Assembly (NCBI RefSeq): GCF_036985595.1
Contig: NZ_BTPU01000056.1
Coordinates: 1 to 35,489, forward strand
Source of the DNA: Vallitalea maricola
Lineage (GTDB): Bacteria; Bacillota; Clostridia; Lachnospirales; Vallitaleaceae
DNA length: 35,489 bases
Reading direction: 5' to 3'
In this document: piece by piece, positions 1 to 7,988 of the stretch
Numbering within the stretch: position 1 is the stretch's first letter
Layout of the letters: the number at the start of each line of letters is the position of its first letter
Translations under genes and position numbers: made by a program
The notes under the pieces: model-generated
What the model was told of the DNA's origin: nothing
Databases searched by the model: none
Seen by the model: only the letters and a program-made list of their open reading frames with translations

Positions 1-1132
1 CAAGAAAATTCTCAAGGCTGTCACTTTCTCCATCAGACGAGCATTCTAATCTGAAGTTAAACTCTCCATAGGGAGGTCAATTAAATGCATTAAGTCCAAT
101 CCCCAAGGAAATACCACTATCACTGACACAAGGTGGCGCTAGAAAACCTTTAAAATGGTATTTGTCCATTAAATATGTATTACATGGACAATTCAAGGCA
201 AATCCACCTGACATAGCTAGGTAGGTTTCCTTTGGAACAATACCAAAATCTCTAATAGCATTTTCAATATTCAATTCCATAATCCTATAAGACATGTTCT
301 GAATAATTTTCATTACCATGCTTATTTTATTTTCTCTTTCACTAAATCGCTTATCAAAGTAATTAAATCTGACTCCTGCATCCTCTTGGGTATAGGACTC
401 AATTTCTCTAACTAGACTAAGAAGTTGATTCTCTGCTTGATTTGATTTATCCAATGGCAAAGCTTTATTTACAAGAATATTATCAACTTCAAGATATGAC
501 TTACTTTCACTTGCCGCAGCAAGTGCCATCAAACTACCCTCTCTCATATTGAAGTAAGTTGATACATGTTCCCAAAATATTCCTGGAGAAAAGACAGGGG
601 ATAATGAAAGGTCCTTAGTACCAGCTTTTGAAAAAGCGGCAACAAATGGATATTTCTCAATCTCACCTATTTCGCCTTCTTTATTGTAAGCATTGACAAT
701 ACAATCAGAACCAGCATCTAAATTGAATCCAAGAATATTTTCTTTTCTATATATCTCTGTATCCATAAATATACAAGAAGATAAATGTGACATACAATGG
801 TAGGTATACTCAGGATATTTATGTTTTGATAAGTAACTATCATCTGCTAATAATTCTGGAACACCCCATATTTCTATGACATCATCTAATGTTAATCCTT
901 CTTTTTCTAGTAAACTACTCAAAATCTGTTGACAATGTTCTTTATCATAGCAGGCAAATGCATTTTGTTTATACCCAGTTAATCGCTCTAGTTCCCAATA
1001 ACGTATAAGCTTTACATTAGAATTCTTTTTTTCCCATAGTGCAACGCAATTATCATGTCGAATTCCTATTGAAAGAACATTACTAGCCTCATTGATTTCT
1101 AAATATGCTGATAAATAATATCCATCTTTCAT
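1..1132 (-). pseudogene. NodU/CmcH-family O-carbamoyltransferase, interrupted by in-frame TGA (3' end beyond window)
   Basis: Starts at ATG 1132 and reads open for 351 residues to a TGA at 77-79. It is a close paralogue of the full-length carbamoyltransferase immediately upstream (1152-3146), 19 bp away. Family marks seen: HDN near the N-terminus, the H-x3-H metal motif (HCMSH), a following acidic LDAGSD segment, and MSGGFALNC. Translating past the TGA in the same frame gives PPYGEFNFRLE and onward. This aligns without gaps to the paralogue's RTSGDFDFKLE, so the reading frame is intact on both sides of the stop. The C-terminal conserved blocks of the family (GPRALG, NTSfN) would lie beyond the left edge. 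The family transfers a carbamoyl group from carbamoyl phosphate, via carbamoyl-AMP, to a hydroxyl of a natural product. As written, the product lacks the C-terminal lobe and is probably inactive, unless the stop is a sequencing error or is read through. No in-frame ATG restart is visible after the stop. Confidence 0.8.
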
Positions 1133-1151
1133 TGGACTTCTACCTTTCCTA

Positions 1152-3146
1152 CTATAGTTTTTTTGTATTTATATTGGCATTCATTATTCTTATTAAAAGA
1201 ATCTGTTTATTAAATAATGGATCTTTTTTCAGTAGTTCTTTTACTTGCTTTGCGATCTCCTTCTGCTTTTCATAATCTAAATCAAATAATTCGATGCCTT
1301 TATACAAATTGGTAAATGTATAAACATAGATTTCTTTTTGAGAGAGGTTATATGGATTATATTTTTTAATTAATTCTTGTTTTTGAAACTCATCTTTCCA
1401 TATTTCCATTTGAAGCTTTCTCTCCAATACTTCTTGGTTTTTATATTGTTCATGATTCTTGAATAGGATTCTATAACCATTGAAATAGCCCACTCTTATA
1501 TTTTTACGCAAAGCAAAATTACATGCTTCTTCAATTCTATTGATTATAGGCTCTCCTTTATCATTCAAAGAGGTATTACAGATAATAGGTACTCCTGACA
1601 CTCTCTCAAATTCCTTCATTACCTTATAGAGGTATGTTTGAGGATTACTTCTATCAATAGTCTGCAACCTTGATGTTCCATCTTCATGGACGATTGCAGG
1701 TACTATCTGTCTTTTATCCTCTAACAGTTCTAGAGCTTGTAACATAAAAGGAGATTCGTAATCATTATAAAACCATTCACCTACTTTTTCTTTTAATACA
1801 ATTGGAGCTACAGGTCGCCACCATTGTCTTTTCTTTACTTCATTCAAACGATCCTTTGTTCTAGTGTATCTAGGATCACCAATCAAACTTCTTGCACCTA
1901 AAGCTCTTGGTCCAACCTCAGAACTTCCTTCATACCATAGAACAATGTCTTCCTGCATATCTTCTACAACTCTAGCTGCGTCAAATTCTTCTACGCTTTC
2001 TATAAAATTACTGAATTCCTGTTTTTCTAGGAATTCTTTTACTTTGTAGCTATCACCGTAATAAGCATGTTCCAATTTGAAATCAAAATCACCTGAGGTT
2101 CTCACATAAAACGATGATAATCCAATCCCCAATGCCATACCAGAATCACTTACACAAGGTGGTGCTATAAATCCTTTGAAATGATATTTATTCATTAAAT
2201 AGGTGTTGCATGGACAATTCAAAGCAAATCCACCTGACATAGCAAGATAAGACTCCTCTGTACGTAATCCAAATTTCTCAATAGCTTCTTCAATGCTATT
2301 ATCCATAATTTTATAGGATATTTGTTGAACTATTTTCATAGCCATACTTATACGATTTTCCTTCTCACTAAATCTTTCATCAAAATAGTTGAATTTTTTA
2401 CCTATATCGTCTTTGGTATAGTGGTCTATTTCATCCATCATACTGAATATTTTTTTGCGACTGTTTGTCCCCATCTTAAATTCATCAAAAGGGAGTATAT
2501 CTTCTATATTATAATAGGCTTTACTCTCACTAGCGGAAGCTAATGCCATTAGAGTACCTTCTCTTATGTTATATCGCATTAAAGCCCATCCCCATATTTC
2601 AGCTGGTGATACAACTGGAAATAAGTTCAACTTTTTTCCAGCTTCTGAGTAACATCCCATATAAAAGTGCCGGTCATATTCACTTATACCCTCTCTATCA
2701 TACGCATCAATAGTGTTATCAGAACCACCGTCTACAGCAAATGCTAGAATATTTTCATCCCTGAATAAATCCATATCCATACAAAGACAAGATGCCAAAT
2801 GAGCAAAACCGTGTAATGTGTATTCAGGAAACAAGTACTTTGGTAAATAGCTATCATCCTCTTGTAACTCTGGCTCACCCCATATCTCTACTACATCATC
2901 TAATGTAATATCATATTCACTTAACAATTCATTGATGATTTCTTTACACTGCTTAACATCAAAAAATGGTAACCTTTGTTGCTTAATACCTGTTAATCTT
3001 TCTAACTCCCAGTAATGAACTAAGGATACGCTGTGTCCTTTTTTTTCCCACAAAGCAATACTTTCATCATGTCTATGTCCTGCTTTATACAAATTACCTA
3101 ATTTAGAGATATTAATATAAGCAGAGACATAAAACCCATCCTTCAT
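1152..3146 (-). CDS. NodU/CmcH-family O-carbamoyltransferase (full length)
   Basis: A 664-residue protein starting at ATG 3146, with AAGGGAG about 8 nt upstream. It should carbamoylate a hydroxyl on the polyketide, using carbamoyl phosphate and ATP (TobZ/CmcH/NodU family). Motifs in order: GHRHDES at the N-terminus, the H-x3-H motif in LHGFAH, VDGGSD, MSGGFALNC (Kae1-like lobe), then EVGPRALGARS, RQWWRPVAPIV and CNTSLNDKGEPI in the C-terminal lobe. All core blocks are present, so this copy should be active. It is longer than typical members (about 550-580 residues) because of a charged C-terminal tail of about 80 residues with no recognised domain. It is the fourth gene of a minus-strand run: acyl-CoA dehydrogenase, etfB, etfA, carbamoyltransferase, interrupted carbamoyltransferase. 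Gaps are short, so the five are probably co-transcribed. The family assignment is firm; the polyketide as acceptor is inferred from context. Confidence 0.9.
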   Translation of the reverse strand: MKDGFYVSAYINISKLGNLYKAGHRHDESIALWEKKGHSVSLVHYWELERLTGIKQQRLPFFDVKQCKEIINELLSEYDITLDDVVEIWGEPELQEDDSYLPKYLFPEYTLHGFAHLASCLCMDMDLFRDENILAFAVDGGSDNTIDAYDREGISEYDRHFYMGCYSEAGKKLNLFPVVSPAEIWGWALMRYNIREGTLMALASASESKAYYNIEDILPFDEFKMGTNSRKKIFSMMDEIDHYTKDDIGKKFNYFDERFSEKENRISMAMKIVQQISYKIMDNSIEEAIEKFGLRTEESYLAMSGGFALNCPCNTYLMNKYHFKGFIAPPCVSDSGMALGIGLSSFYVRTSGDFDFKLEHAYYGDSYKVKEFLEKQEFSNFIESVEEFDAARVVEDMQEDIVLWYEGSSEVGPRALGARSLIGDPRYTRTKDRLNEVKKRQWWRPVAPIVLKEKVGEWFYNDYESPFMLQALELLEDKRQIVPAIVHEDGTSRLQTIDRSNPQTYLYKVMKEFERVSGVPIICNTSLNDKGEPIINRIEEACNFALRKNIRVGYFNGYRILFKNHEQYKNQEVLERKLQMEIWKDEFQKQELIKKYNPYNLSQKEIYVYTFTNLYKGIELFDLDYEKQKEIAKQVKELLKKDPLFNKQILLIRIMNANINTKKL

Positions 3147-3181
3147 AGTCTAATCTCCCTTCTGGATACTTCTCGTGTTTC

Positions 3182-4162
3182 TTATTTTGCAAGTTCTGCT
3201 AATATATTCTCACCTTTGTCAACTATTACGTAATCCGAGTATTCAAATATGGGGGCATTTACATCAGTATTGACTGCTATAATAACCTGTGCACCCTTAA
3301 TACCAACCATATGTTGAGTTGCTCCTGACACTCCCAATGCAACACAAATATCAGGGCTTATACTAATACCCGACTGACCAATCTGACGATTCTCCTGAAT
3401 CATCTTTTCTTCTACAGCTGCCTTAGTCCCTACAACGACAGCACCATATTGTCGTGCAACTGTTTTGCATAAATCCATAGAGTGTTTCATTCCTCTTCCA
3501 ACGACAAAGACAATCTTGGCAGACTTAATATCCACACGTTCCTTAAGATTTAATGCTTTACGTTCCAAGACCTCAATATTTTTGTCTGAACCGTTTTCTG
3601 TATAGGAGAAATATTCCATATTGAAGTTTATCTCATTAGTTACAAATTTTGATTCGAATATATTTTCTTTTATTGTACACAACTGAAGCTTCTCATTAAT
3701 ACATGTTATCTTCGCTAATACAGATTCACTCATAGCTGGTCTAATGAAGACATATCTTTCCTTATCACCATCATACTTTATATCAGTGCAGCACGCAGTT
3801 AGTCCAGCATTAAACCGAACAGATAACATTGCAGCTGTCTGTCTGCCTGTTATAGATGCTGGAAATAATATGACATCAGGTAGTTTATCTTGCAGCATTG
3901 TTGCTATACATTTAACATATAATGAAATACTATATCCGTGTCTTTGCTCACAAAAGATAACTCTATCTGCTCCATATTGAAATAATTTCTTGAACTGATC
4001 TTCCCGATTTACTCCAACACAAATAACTGATACCTCATCATTATCGTTTCTCTTTAACCTAATCCCTTTATGTAGAATCTGTAGTGCATGTTCTGTTGCA
4101 TATTGTACATCCTGATCATTTATAATCCATATTTTTTTATTTCCCATATGTATATACTCCAT
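3182..4162 (-). CDS. etfA: Electron transfer flavoprotein alpha subunit
   Basis: 326 residues, FixB/EtfA family. With EtfB it takes electrons from the flavin of an acyl-CoA dehydrogenase; the upstream dehydrogenase gene is the obvious partner. The C-terminal FAD-binding region is clear: GRGMKH, then IGQSG, ALGVSGATQH, AVNTDVNAPIF. It differs from the usual form: the block normally reading SRxxVD with an FAD-contacting Arg reads TKAAVEE here, so Lys replaces Arg. No N-terminal ferredoxin domain is present. The reading frame overlaps the end of etfB. Two ATGs are possible, 4162 (MEYIHM) and 4147 (MGNKKIW); GGAG lies about 9 nt before the second, and AGGA precedes the first. The overlap implies translational coupling. 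Family assignment is strong. The partner assignment rests on operon context. Confidence 0.92.
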   Translation of the reverse strand: MEYIHMGNKKIWIINDQDVQYATEHALQILHKGIRLKRNDNDEVSVICVGVNREDQFKKLFQYGADRVIFCEQRHGYSISLYVKCIATMLQDKLPDVILFPASITGRQTAAMLSVRFNAGLTACCTDIKYDGDKERYVFIRPAMSESVLAKITCINEKLQLCTIKENIFESKFVTNEINFNMEYFSYTENGSDKNIEVLERKALNLKERVDIKSAKIVFVVGRGMKHSMDLCKTVARQYGAVVVGTKAAVEEKMIQENRQIGQSGISISPDICVALGVSGATQHMVGIKGAQVIIAVNTDVNAPIFEYSDYVIVDKGENILAELAK

Positions 4163-4922
4163 TGACTTTTCCTAATATAATATTTTTAATGATCATAGCC
4201 GTATTTTCAATATCTCCGTCCAATACTGTCTGTTCTTTTTTTACCATAGGATTGATTTTGTTAACATCTTGAACGATGGTCTTAGACCCTTTTAGTCCAC
4301 ACATGGACCTATCAATCTCTAAATCATTCATATTCCAAACAACTATTTCTTTGTTCTTTGCACGCTTTAACCTTAACAAGTTGATTTTTTTATATATAGT
4401 AGTGCAATTTCTATATGAAATGACTGCTGGTAATCTTACTCTCAACTTTTCAATGCACTCACCATTCTCTCTTTCAATAGATGCATTTTCTAGACTTAAA
4501 TCCATTATGGTCTCAACCTGAGCTATGCAAGGCATCCCTAACTGTTCTGAAAGAGCATATACAACTTGTCCTGTTTCACCATCTACTGTTTTTTGCCCAC
4601 AGCAAATAAGGTCCACATCACCTATTTTTTCAATTGCTTTTTTTAGTACATAGGAAGTTGCGATAGTATCCGCACCTGCAAAATGCTTATCACTTAGATG
4701 AATGACATCATCAACTCCAAGTGCAATACAACGTCTTAATGCTTCTTTAGCACCCTCAGGACCCATACTGATACAGATTATCTCTGTACCTTCTTTTTTC
4801 ATTTCAATTATATTTTGTAGAGCATACAAATCATATGGATTTATTACCAGATTTTCAAGGTGTTCATTTTCCTTGTAAACAAGTTCCTTTTTTACAGGTT
4901 TAACACACATAACTATTCTCAA
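4137..4922 (-). CDS. etfB: Electron transfer flavoprotein beta subunit
   Basis: About 261 residues, FixA/EtfB family. N-terminal RIVMCVKPV matches the canonical MKIVVCVKQV opening, which supports a TTG start at 4922. A second TTG at 4931 is also in frame but sits almost on top of the AAAGGA ribosome binding site. Family marks include NPYDLYAL, ISMGPEGAKEALRRCIALGVDD, and the nucleotide-site signature CGQKTVDGETGQVVYALSEQLGMPCIAQ. It lies 50 bp downstream of the acyl-CoA dehydrogenase and overlaps etfA. It forms the heterodimer with EtfA that accepts electrons from the dehydrogenase. A dedicated dehydrogenase/ETF set next to carbamoyltransferases and a PKS suggests a tailoring oxidation that does not use oxygen, which suits an anaerobe. 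A general beta-oxidation role is less likely because no thiolase, hydratase or CoA-transferase gene is in the operon. Confidence 0.92.
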   Translation of the reverse strand: MRIVMCVKPVKKELVYKENEHLENLVINPYDLYALQNIIEMKKEGTEIICISMGPEGAKEALRRCIALGVDDVIHLSDKHFAGADTIATSYVLKKAIEKIGDVDLICCGQKTVDGETGQVVYALSEQLGMPCIAQVETIMDLSLENASIERENGECIEKLRVRLPAVISYRNCTTIYKKINLLRLKRAKNKEIVVWNMNDLEIDRSMCGLKGSKTIVQDVNKINPMVKKEQTVLDGDIENTAMIIKNIILGKVNGVYTYGK

Positions 4923-4972
4923 GTCAACCAATTCCTTTCATAAGCTAAAATTACATTTACCATATTTTTCAC

Positions 4973-6112
4973 CTAGACCACTCGACTTCTAATCATGTTA
5001 TATATGGTATTTTTTTGCATTTCATTGGTTCCTGAATAGATACTGCACGCTAGAGCATCCCTTAATTCCCTTTCAATCTCATAATCTTTTGTATACCCAT
5101 AAGCGCCAAATATCTGAAGAGCATCTCTACATGTCTTAATGTAATTTTCACTAACATAGGTTTTAAAGATAGAAGACTCCATAAAAGCACTTTTACCTTG
5201 ATCCTTTAGCCATGCTATTTTATATAACATCAATCGAGATAATTCTATACTCATTTGCATATCAGCTATTTTATGAGATATAGATTGATTTTCACCGATT
5301 AACCGATTAAATTGTTTTCTATTATTTACATGTTCTAAACATTTTTCCATTATTCTCTGCATGACACCTACATGAGGAGCAAATTCATAGCAACGCTCCC
5401 ATTCAAGTGCCGCAGTCATTATATTAGCTCCCATATTGAATCTACCCAGAACGTTTTCCTTGGGAACAATACAATTGTCCAGTACAATTTCTGATGTAGG
5501 ACATGCTCCTAGACCCATTTTCTTTATATCTTCACATACCTGAAATCCTTCAAAATCTTTTTCCACAACAAAAGCTGTATAACGTTTGAAAGCACCTTCA
5601 CTTGTTACTGCGAAAACAATAAAGATATCTGCAATTGGACCGTTGGAAATGAACATCTTCGTACCATTTAGGACATAATGATCCCCTTTATCTTCTGCAT
5701 GAGTAGCCATACTCATAGCATCCGATCCAGCTTCTGCTTCAGTGATAGCAATTGCACCAATCTTTTGTCCTGCTACCATCTTCTCCAAATATTTTTCTTT
5801 TAACTCTTCACTACCGTAGAGATAAATTAGGTTTTGACCTACCCAGATATGATTATTGATTACGAAAATAAATCCGTTATTCTTACAAGCATACCCTAAT
5901 CCTTCAAACATCAAAGCTGCTGTAAGATAGCTTTCTCCTAAGCCACCGTATTGTTCTGATACAGTGACTCCTAATAACCCTAGATCAGAAATTTCTTTCC
6001 ACATTTCCATTGAGAATGTTTCTATGTACTTATTGTCATTAAGATGATTTTTTGCAAAATCAATGATTTCATTCTTTAACATCATTTGTTCTTTTGAAAT
6101 AAAGAAATCCAA
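4973..6112 (-). CDS. Acyl-CoA-dehydrogenase-family flavoenzyme (probable acyl- or aminoacyl-carrier-protein dehydrogenase)
   Basis: 379 residues, the usual length for the family. Starts at TTG 6112, with AAGGAGGG 5 nt upstream; MDFFISKEQ matches the usual N-terminus, so the TTG is preferred over Met10. Seen: the FAD/substrate loop ITEAEAGSDA (about 123-132), MGLGACPTSEI (about 199-209), and QIFGAYGYTKDYEIERELRD (about 333-352). The C-terminal position that holds the catalytic Glu in MCAD-type enzymes (IYEGT) is Ser360 here (IYSGTNEMQ). A Glu at the helix-G position, E239 in LEWERC, aligns with the base of isovaleryl-CoA dehydrogenase. The carrier-protein-dependent prolyl dehydrogenases of natural product pathways also use this position. 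It should introduce an alpha,beta double bond and pass electrons to the ETF encoded next. It is first in its operon and upstream of two carbamoyltransferases. Substrate and carrier are inferred; a CoA thioester remains possible. Confidence 0.88.
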   Translation of the reverse strand: MDFFISKEQMMLKNEIIDFAKNHLNDNKYIETFSMEMWKEISDLGLLGVTVSEQYGGLGESYLTAALMFEGLGYACKNNGFIFVINNHIWVGQNLIYLYGSEELKEKYLEKMVAGQKIGAIAITEAEAGSDAMSMATHAEDKGDHYVLNGTKMFISNGPIADIFIVFAVTSEGAFKRYTAFVVEKDFEGFQVCEDIKKMGLGACPTSEIVLDNCIVPKENVLGRFNMGANIMTAALEWERCYEFAPHVGVMQRIMEKCLEHVNNRKQFNRLIGENQSISHKIADMQMSIELSRLMLYKIAWLKDQGKSAFMESSIFKTYVSENYIKTCRDALQIFGAYGYTKDYEIERELRDALACSIYSGTNEMQKNTIYNMIRSRVV

Positions 6113-6682
6113 AGTATCCCTCCTTGCTGTTTTGGTGGTTAACTGAAATGTATAATAGAACTGAATATATTTTTTGAATAAAACTTTTATCGTTAAAGAT
6201 TAGTCATTCAACTGTTTTCGTATAGAAAATAGGGCATTTTTCTTTTAAATATTATGAATAGTTGGTTTATAAGTTTAATATATGTTTTAAACTAGCTCAT
6301 AATTATGAAATTATAGCACCTTTTTTAGATAAAATATAGAAATATTATCTTTAGAATTTATTGTTATAATTTTCATCGTATTTTAATAATATCACTTATT
6401 TATACATTTTTCAATGTTTTTATTATTTATTATCAATTATATAGCTTATTAACAGTTTTTTCTTCTTTTAAATATTAATTAAACTATATATATTAATATA
6501 TTATTCCAAACTTTATTATTGTTAATATTTAAATTAATTTATCATTAATAATATTTTACTAATTTTATTATATTTCTAAATTATATTCATGCTTTAACAT
6601 TATAATTATAAAACCATTTCTTTATCTGTATATTAAAATTATCAAATAATATTTCTACTATTATTTAACACTATACTTAAGC
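6113..6682. other. Non-coding AT-rich region upstream of the dehydrogenase operon
   Basis: About 570 bp of nearly pure A/T with no reading frame that has a credible start and ribosome binding site. It should hold the promoter of the minus-strand dehydrogenase-etf-carbamoyltransferase operon. Only weak -10-like hexamers are visible within about 100 bp of the start (for example TATTAT on the minus strand), and I cannot fix a -35. A small imperfect inverted repeat lies near 6326-6353 and has no clear meaning. The composition may simply reflect a long leader or a former gene now decayed. Confidence 0.5.
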
Positions 6683-6726
6683 AAAAAAAACCTAGGCAAT
6701 AGTCTATTACCTAGAATTTTTTGTTA
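6683..6726 (-). terminator. Rho-independent terminator downstream of the 60-aa gene
   Basis: On the minus strand the 9-bp stem CTAGGTAAT / ATTGCCTAG (one G-T wobble) with loop AGACT is followed directly by G and eight T. On the plus strand the same hairpin is followed by six T, so it could work in both directions. It begins 16 bp after the stop of the minus-strand 60-aa gene. Confidence 0.85.
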
Positions 6727-6741
6727 CAACCATTTAGTTTT

Positions 6742-6924
6742 CTAAAATGCCTGTTTTCTAACAATAGTATAGTCATCACCCATTCTAAAATAAGGACAAC
6801 CATTGTACTTACTATAACTTAATTTTTCAACATCGTCTTGCTCTAGGCTCAATGAACAATAATAGTCATCAGTTTCTTCATCATAAGTCAGATACAGGCA
6901 ATAATCACACTGATTTTTTTTCAT
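6742..6924 (-). CDS. Small Cys-rich protein, DUF6472-like
   Basis: 60 residues from ATG 6924 with AAAGGAAG upstream. Four cysteines are spaced as a likely metal site: a C-x2-C pair near the N-terminus (CDYC), one Cys in the middle (YYCSL), and one in CPYFR. The ending DDYTIVRKQAF and the CPYFR block resemble a small family of Clostridia proteins of unknown function (DUF6472), from memory. There is no signal peptide or membrane segment. It lies 45 bp downstream of the nucleotidyltransferase gene on the same strand and is followed by a strong terminator, so the two probably share a transcript. No function is assigned. Confidence 0.75.
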   Translation of the reverse strand: MKKNQCDYCLYLTYDEETDDYYCSLSLEQDDVEKLSYSKYNGCPYFRMGDDYTIVRKQAF

Positions 6925-6969
6925 CTTTACTTCCTTTCATTCTTCCTTATCATTTATCTATTTCAATAA

Positions 6970-7743
6970 TTATAGTCCCCATCCTTCATATAAAGTACTT
7001 CTAAACAGGTTATCTAATGCATCAATATCATCACTTACCTGTATGTTAAGGGTTTTAACATATTCATTATAATAACATATTTTATCTTCTAGAAAATCAT
7101 TAATAATATTTATTTTCTTTTGCTTGTCTATTTCGTAGCCCCTTCGTTTTATAACAAGTAGTTTTTCAATCTCATTGACTAATTCTTCATCCAAGTCTAG
7201 ATGATTCATAAGCTCTTCAAATAACATAGGTGGCTGAGTTCCATACTTTTCAGTCCACATACATGCCATAATTGGTCTAAGTACATAAAAGTACTTTTTA
7301 ATTCTTATCTTTTCACCCTTTAAATACACTCTATAATTCCCCTCTGCCATATGTAAATAGTGATAGATACATGATTTAGAAGAAAAATAATCTTTTAGCA
7401 ACTCTTTTAGTTCACTAACTAGATTAGTTCTCTCCCCATATATGATTGGAGAGCTTAACCATTCTAGTAATGTGGGATTAGATTTTTTAAATAACACCAA
7501 TGTTTTTCTTATATCCCATCCATTAATGTCAAGTAAGTCGTTTATAGGTAATTCTATGACATCTCTTTTTTCCTTAATGGACATATACCATTCTGGTTTG
7601 TGAATATATATAAATCTTACATCATAATCACTATCTTTGGATTCAAAGCCCCAGCCCCTGCTTCCTGATTCTACAGCATATAGGATTTTTACTTCATGTT
7701 CTTGCTCTATCTCTTTCAACTTTTGTAATATAATGTCTCTCAT
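6970..7743 (-). CDS. RlaP/YcgL-type predicted nucleotidyltransferase
   Basis: 257 residues from ATG 7743. The N-terminal nucleotidyltransferase-fold motif is clear: ESGSRGWGFESKDSDYDVRFIYI, about residues 25-47, with GS followed by D-x-D as the metal-binding pair. Further blocks such as KPEWYMS and NPTLLEWLSSPI match the family known as YcgL or RlaP (RNA ligase-associated pathway). Those members are suspected of acting in RNA end processing or repair, but most lack biochemical proof. No RNA ligase gene is nearby. It has its own candidate promoter in the divergent region shared with the TetR gene and is followed by the small Cys-rich gene. It is probably unrelated to polyketide synthesis. Family call is good; the substrate is unknown. 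Confidence 0.8.
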   Translation of the reverse strand: MRDIILQKLKEIEQEHEVKILYAVESGSRGWGFESKDSDYDVRFIYIHKPEWYMSIKEKRDVIELPINDLLDINGWDIRKTLVLFKKSNPTLLEWLSSPIIYGERTNLVSELKELLKDYFSSKSCIYHYLHMAEGNYRVYLKGEKIRIKKYFYVLRPIMACMWTEKYGTQPPMLFEELMNHLDLDEELVNEIEKLLVIKRRGYEIDKQKKINIINDFLEDKICYYNEYVKTLNIQVSDDIDALDNLFRSTLYEGWGL

Positions 7744-7832
7744 TGTCCATTTCCCCTTATCTTTTTATTACTAATCTGGATTATTAATATGTAAAACACA
7801 GATATATCACCATTAATATATTATAACACTAA

Positions 7833-7861
7833 ATTATATTATTGTATCTATGATTGTTAAA
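7833..7861 (-). promoter_or_regulatory. Candidate sigma-A promoter for the nucleotidyltransferase gene
   Basis: On the minus strand TTTAAC (7861-7856), a 17-nt spacer, then TATAAT (7838-7833), about 90 bp before the start codon. The -10 is perfect and the -35 is weak. The surrounding AT-richness makes chance matches common. Confidence 0.45.
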
Positions 7862-7919
7862 AAGCAAAATAGTATATGTATATACATACACCTTTAATAA
7901 TGTAAAACTTAAATTAACA

Positions 7920-7948
7920 TTGATTTAATATATCTTTTATGTTATCAT
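7920..7948 (+). promoter_or_regulatory. Candidate sigma-A promoter of the TetR gene
   Basis: TTGATT (7920-7925), a 17-nt spacer, then TATCAT (7943-7948). The palindromic operator starts 2 nt after the -10, a position where a bound repressor would block initiation. The TetR start codon is at 7989. Confidence 0.55.
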
Positions 7949-7949
7949 A

Positions 7950-7963
7950 TGACTATACAGTCA
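7950..7963 (+). promoter_or_regulatory. Probable TetR operator, copy 1 (autoregulatory)
   Basis: Palindrome TGACT-ATAC-AGTCA. The same arms with the same 4-nt spacing recur at 8694-8707, before the next plus-strand gene. The site lies between the -10 and the ribosome binding site of the TetR gene, so autorepression is expected. Confidence 0.7.
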
Positions 7964-7988
7964 CATTATATTAGAGGAGATAATTAAA

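Noticed and set aside
3744..4521. Plus-strand frames opposite etfA and etfB
   Set aside because: They lie antisense to clear etf genes with no start signals; treated as chance frames.
6326..6353. Inverted repeat in the AT-rich region as an operator or terminator
   Set aside because: Imperfect and almost entirely A/T, in a region where chance palindromes are common; no T tract or nearby promoter.
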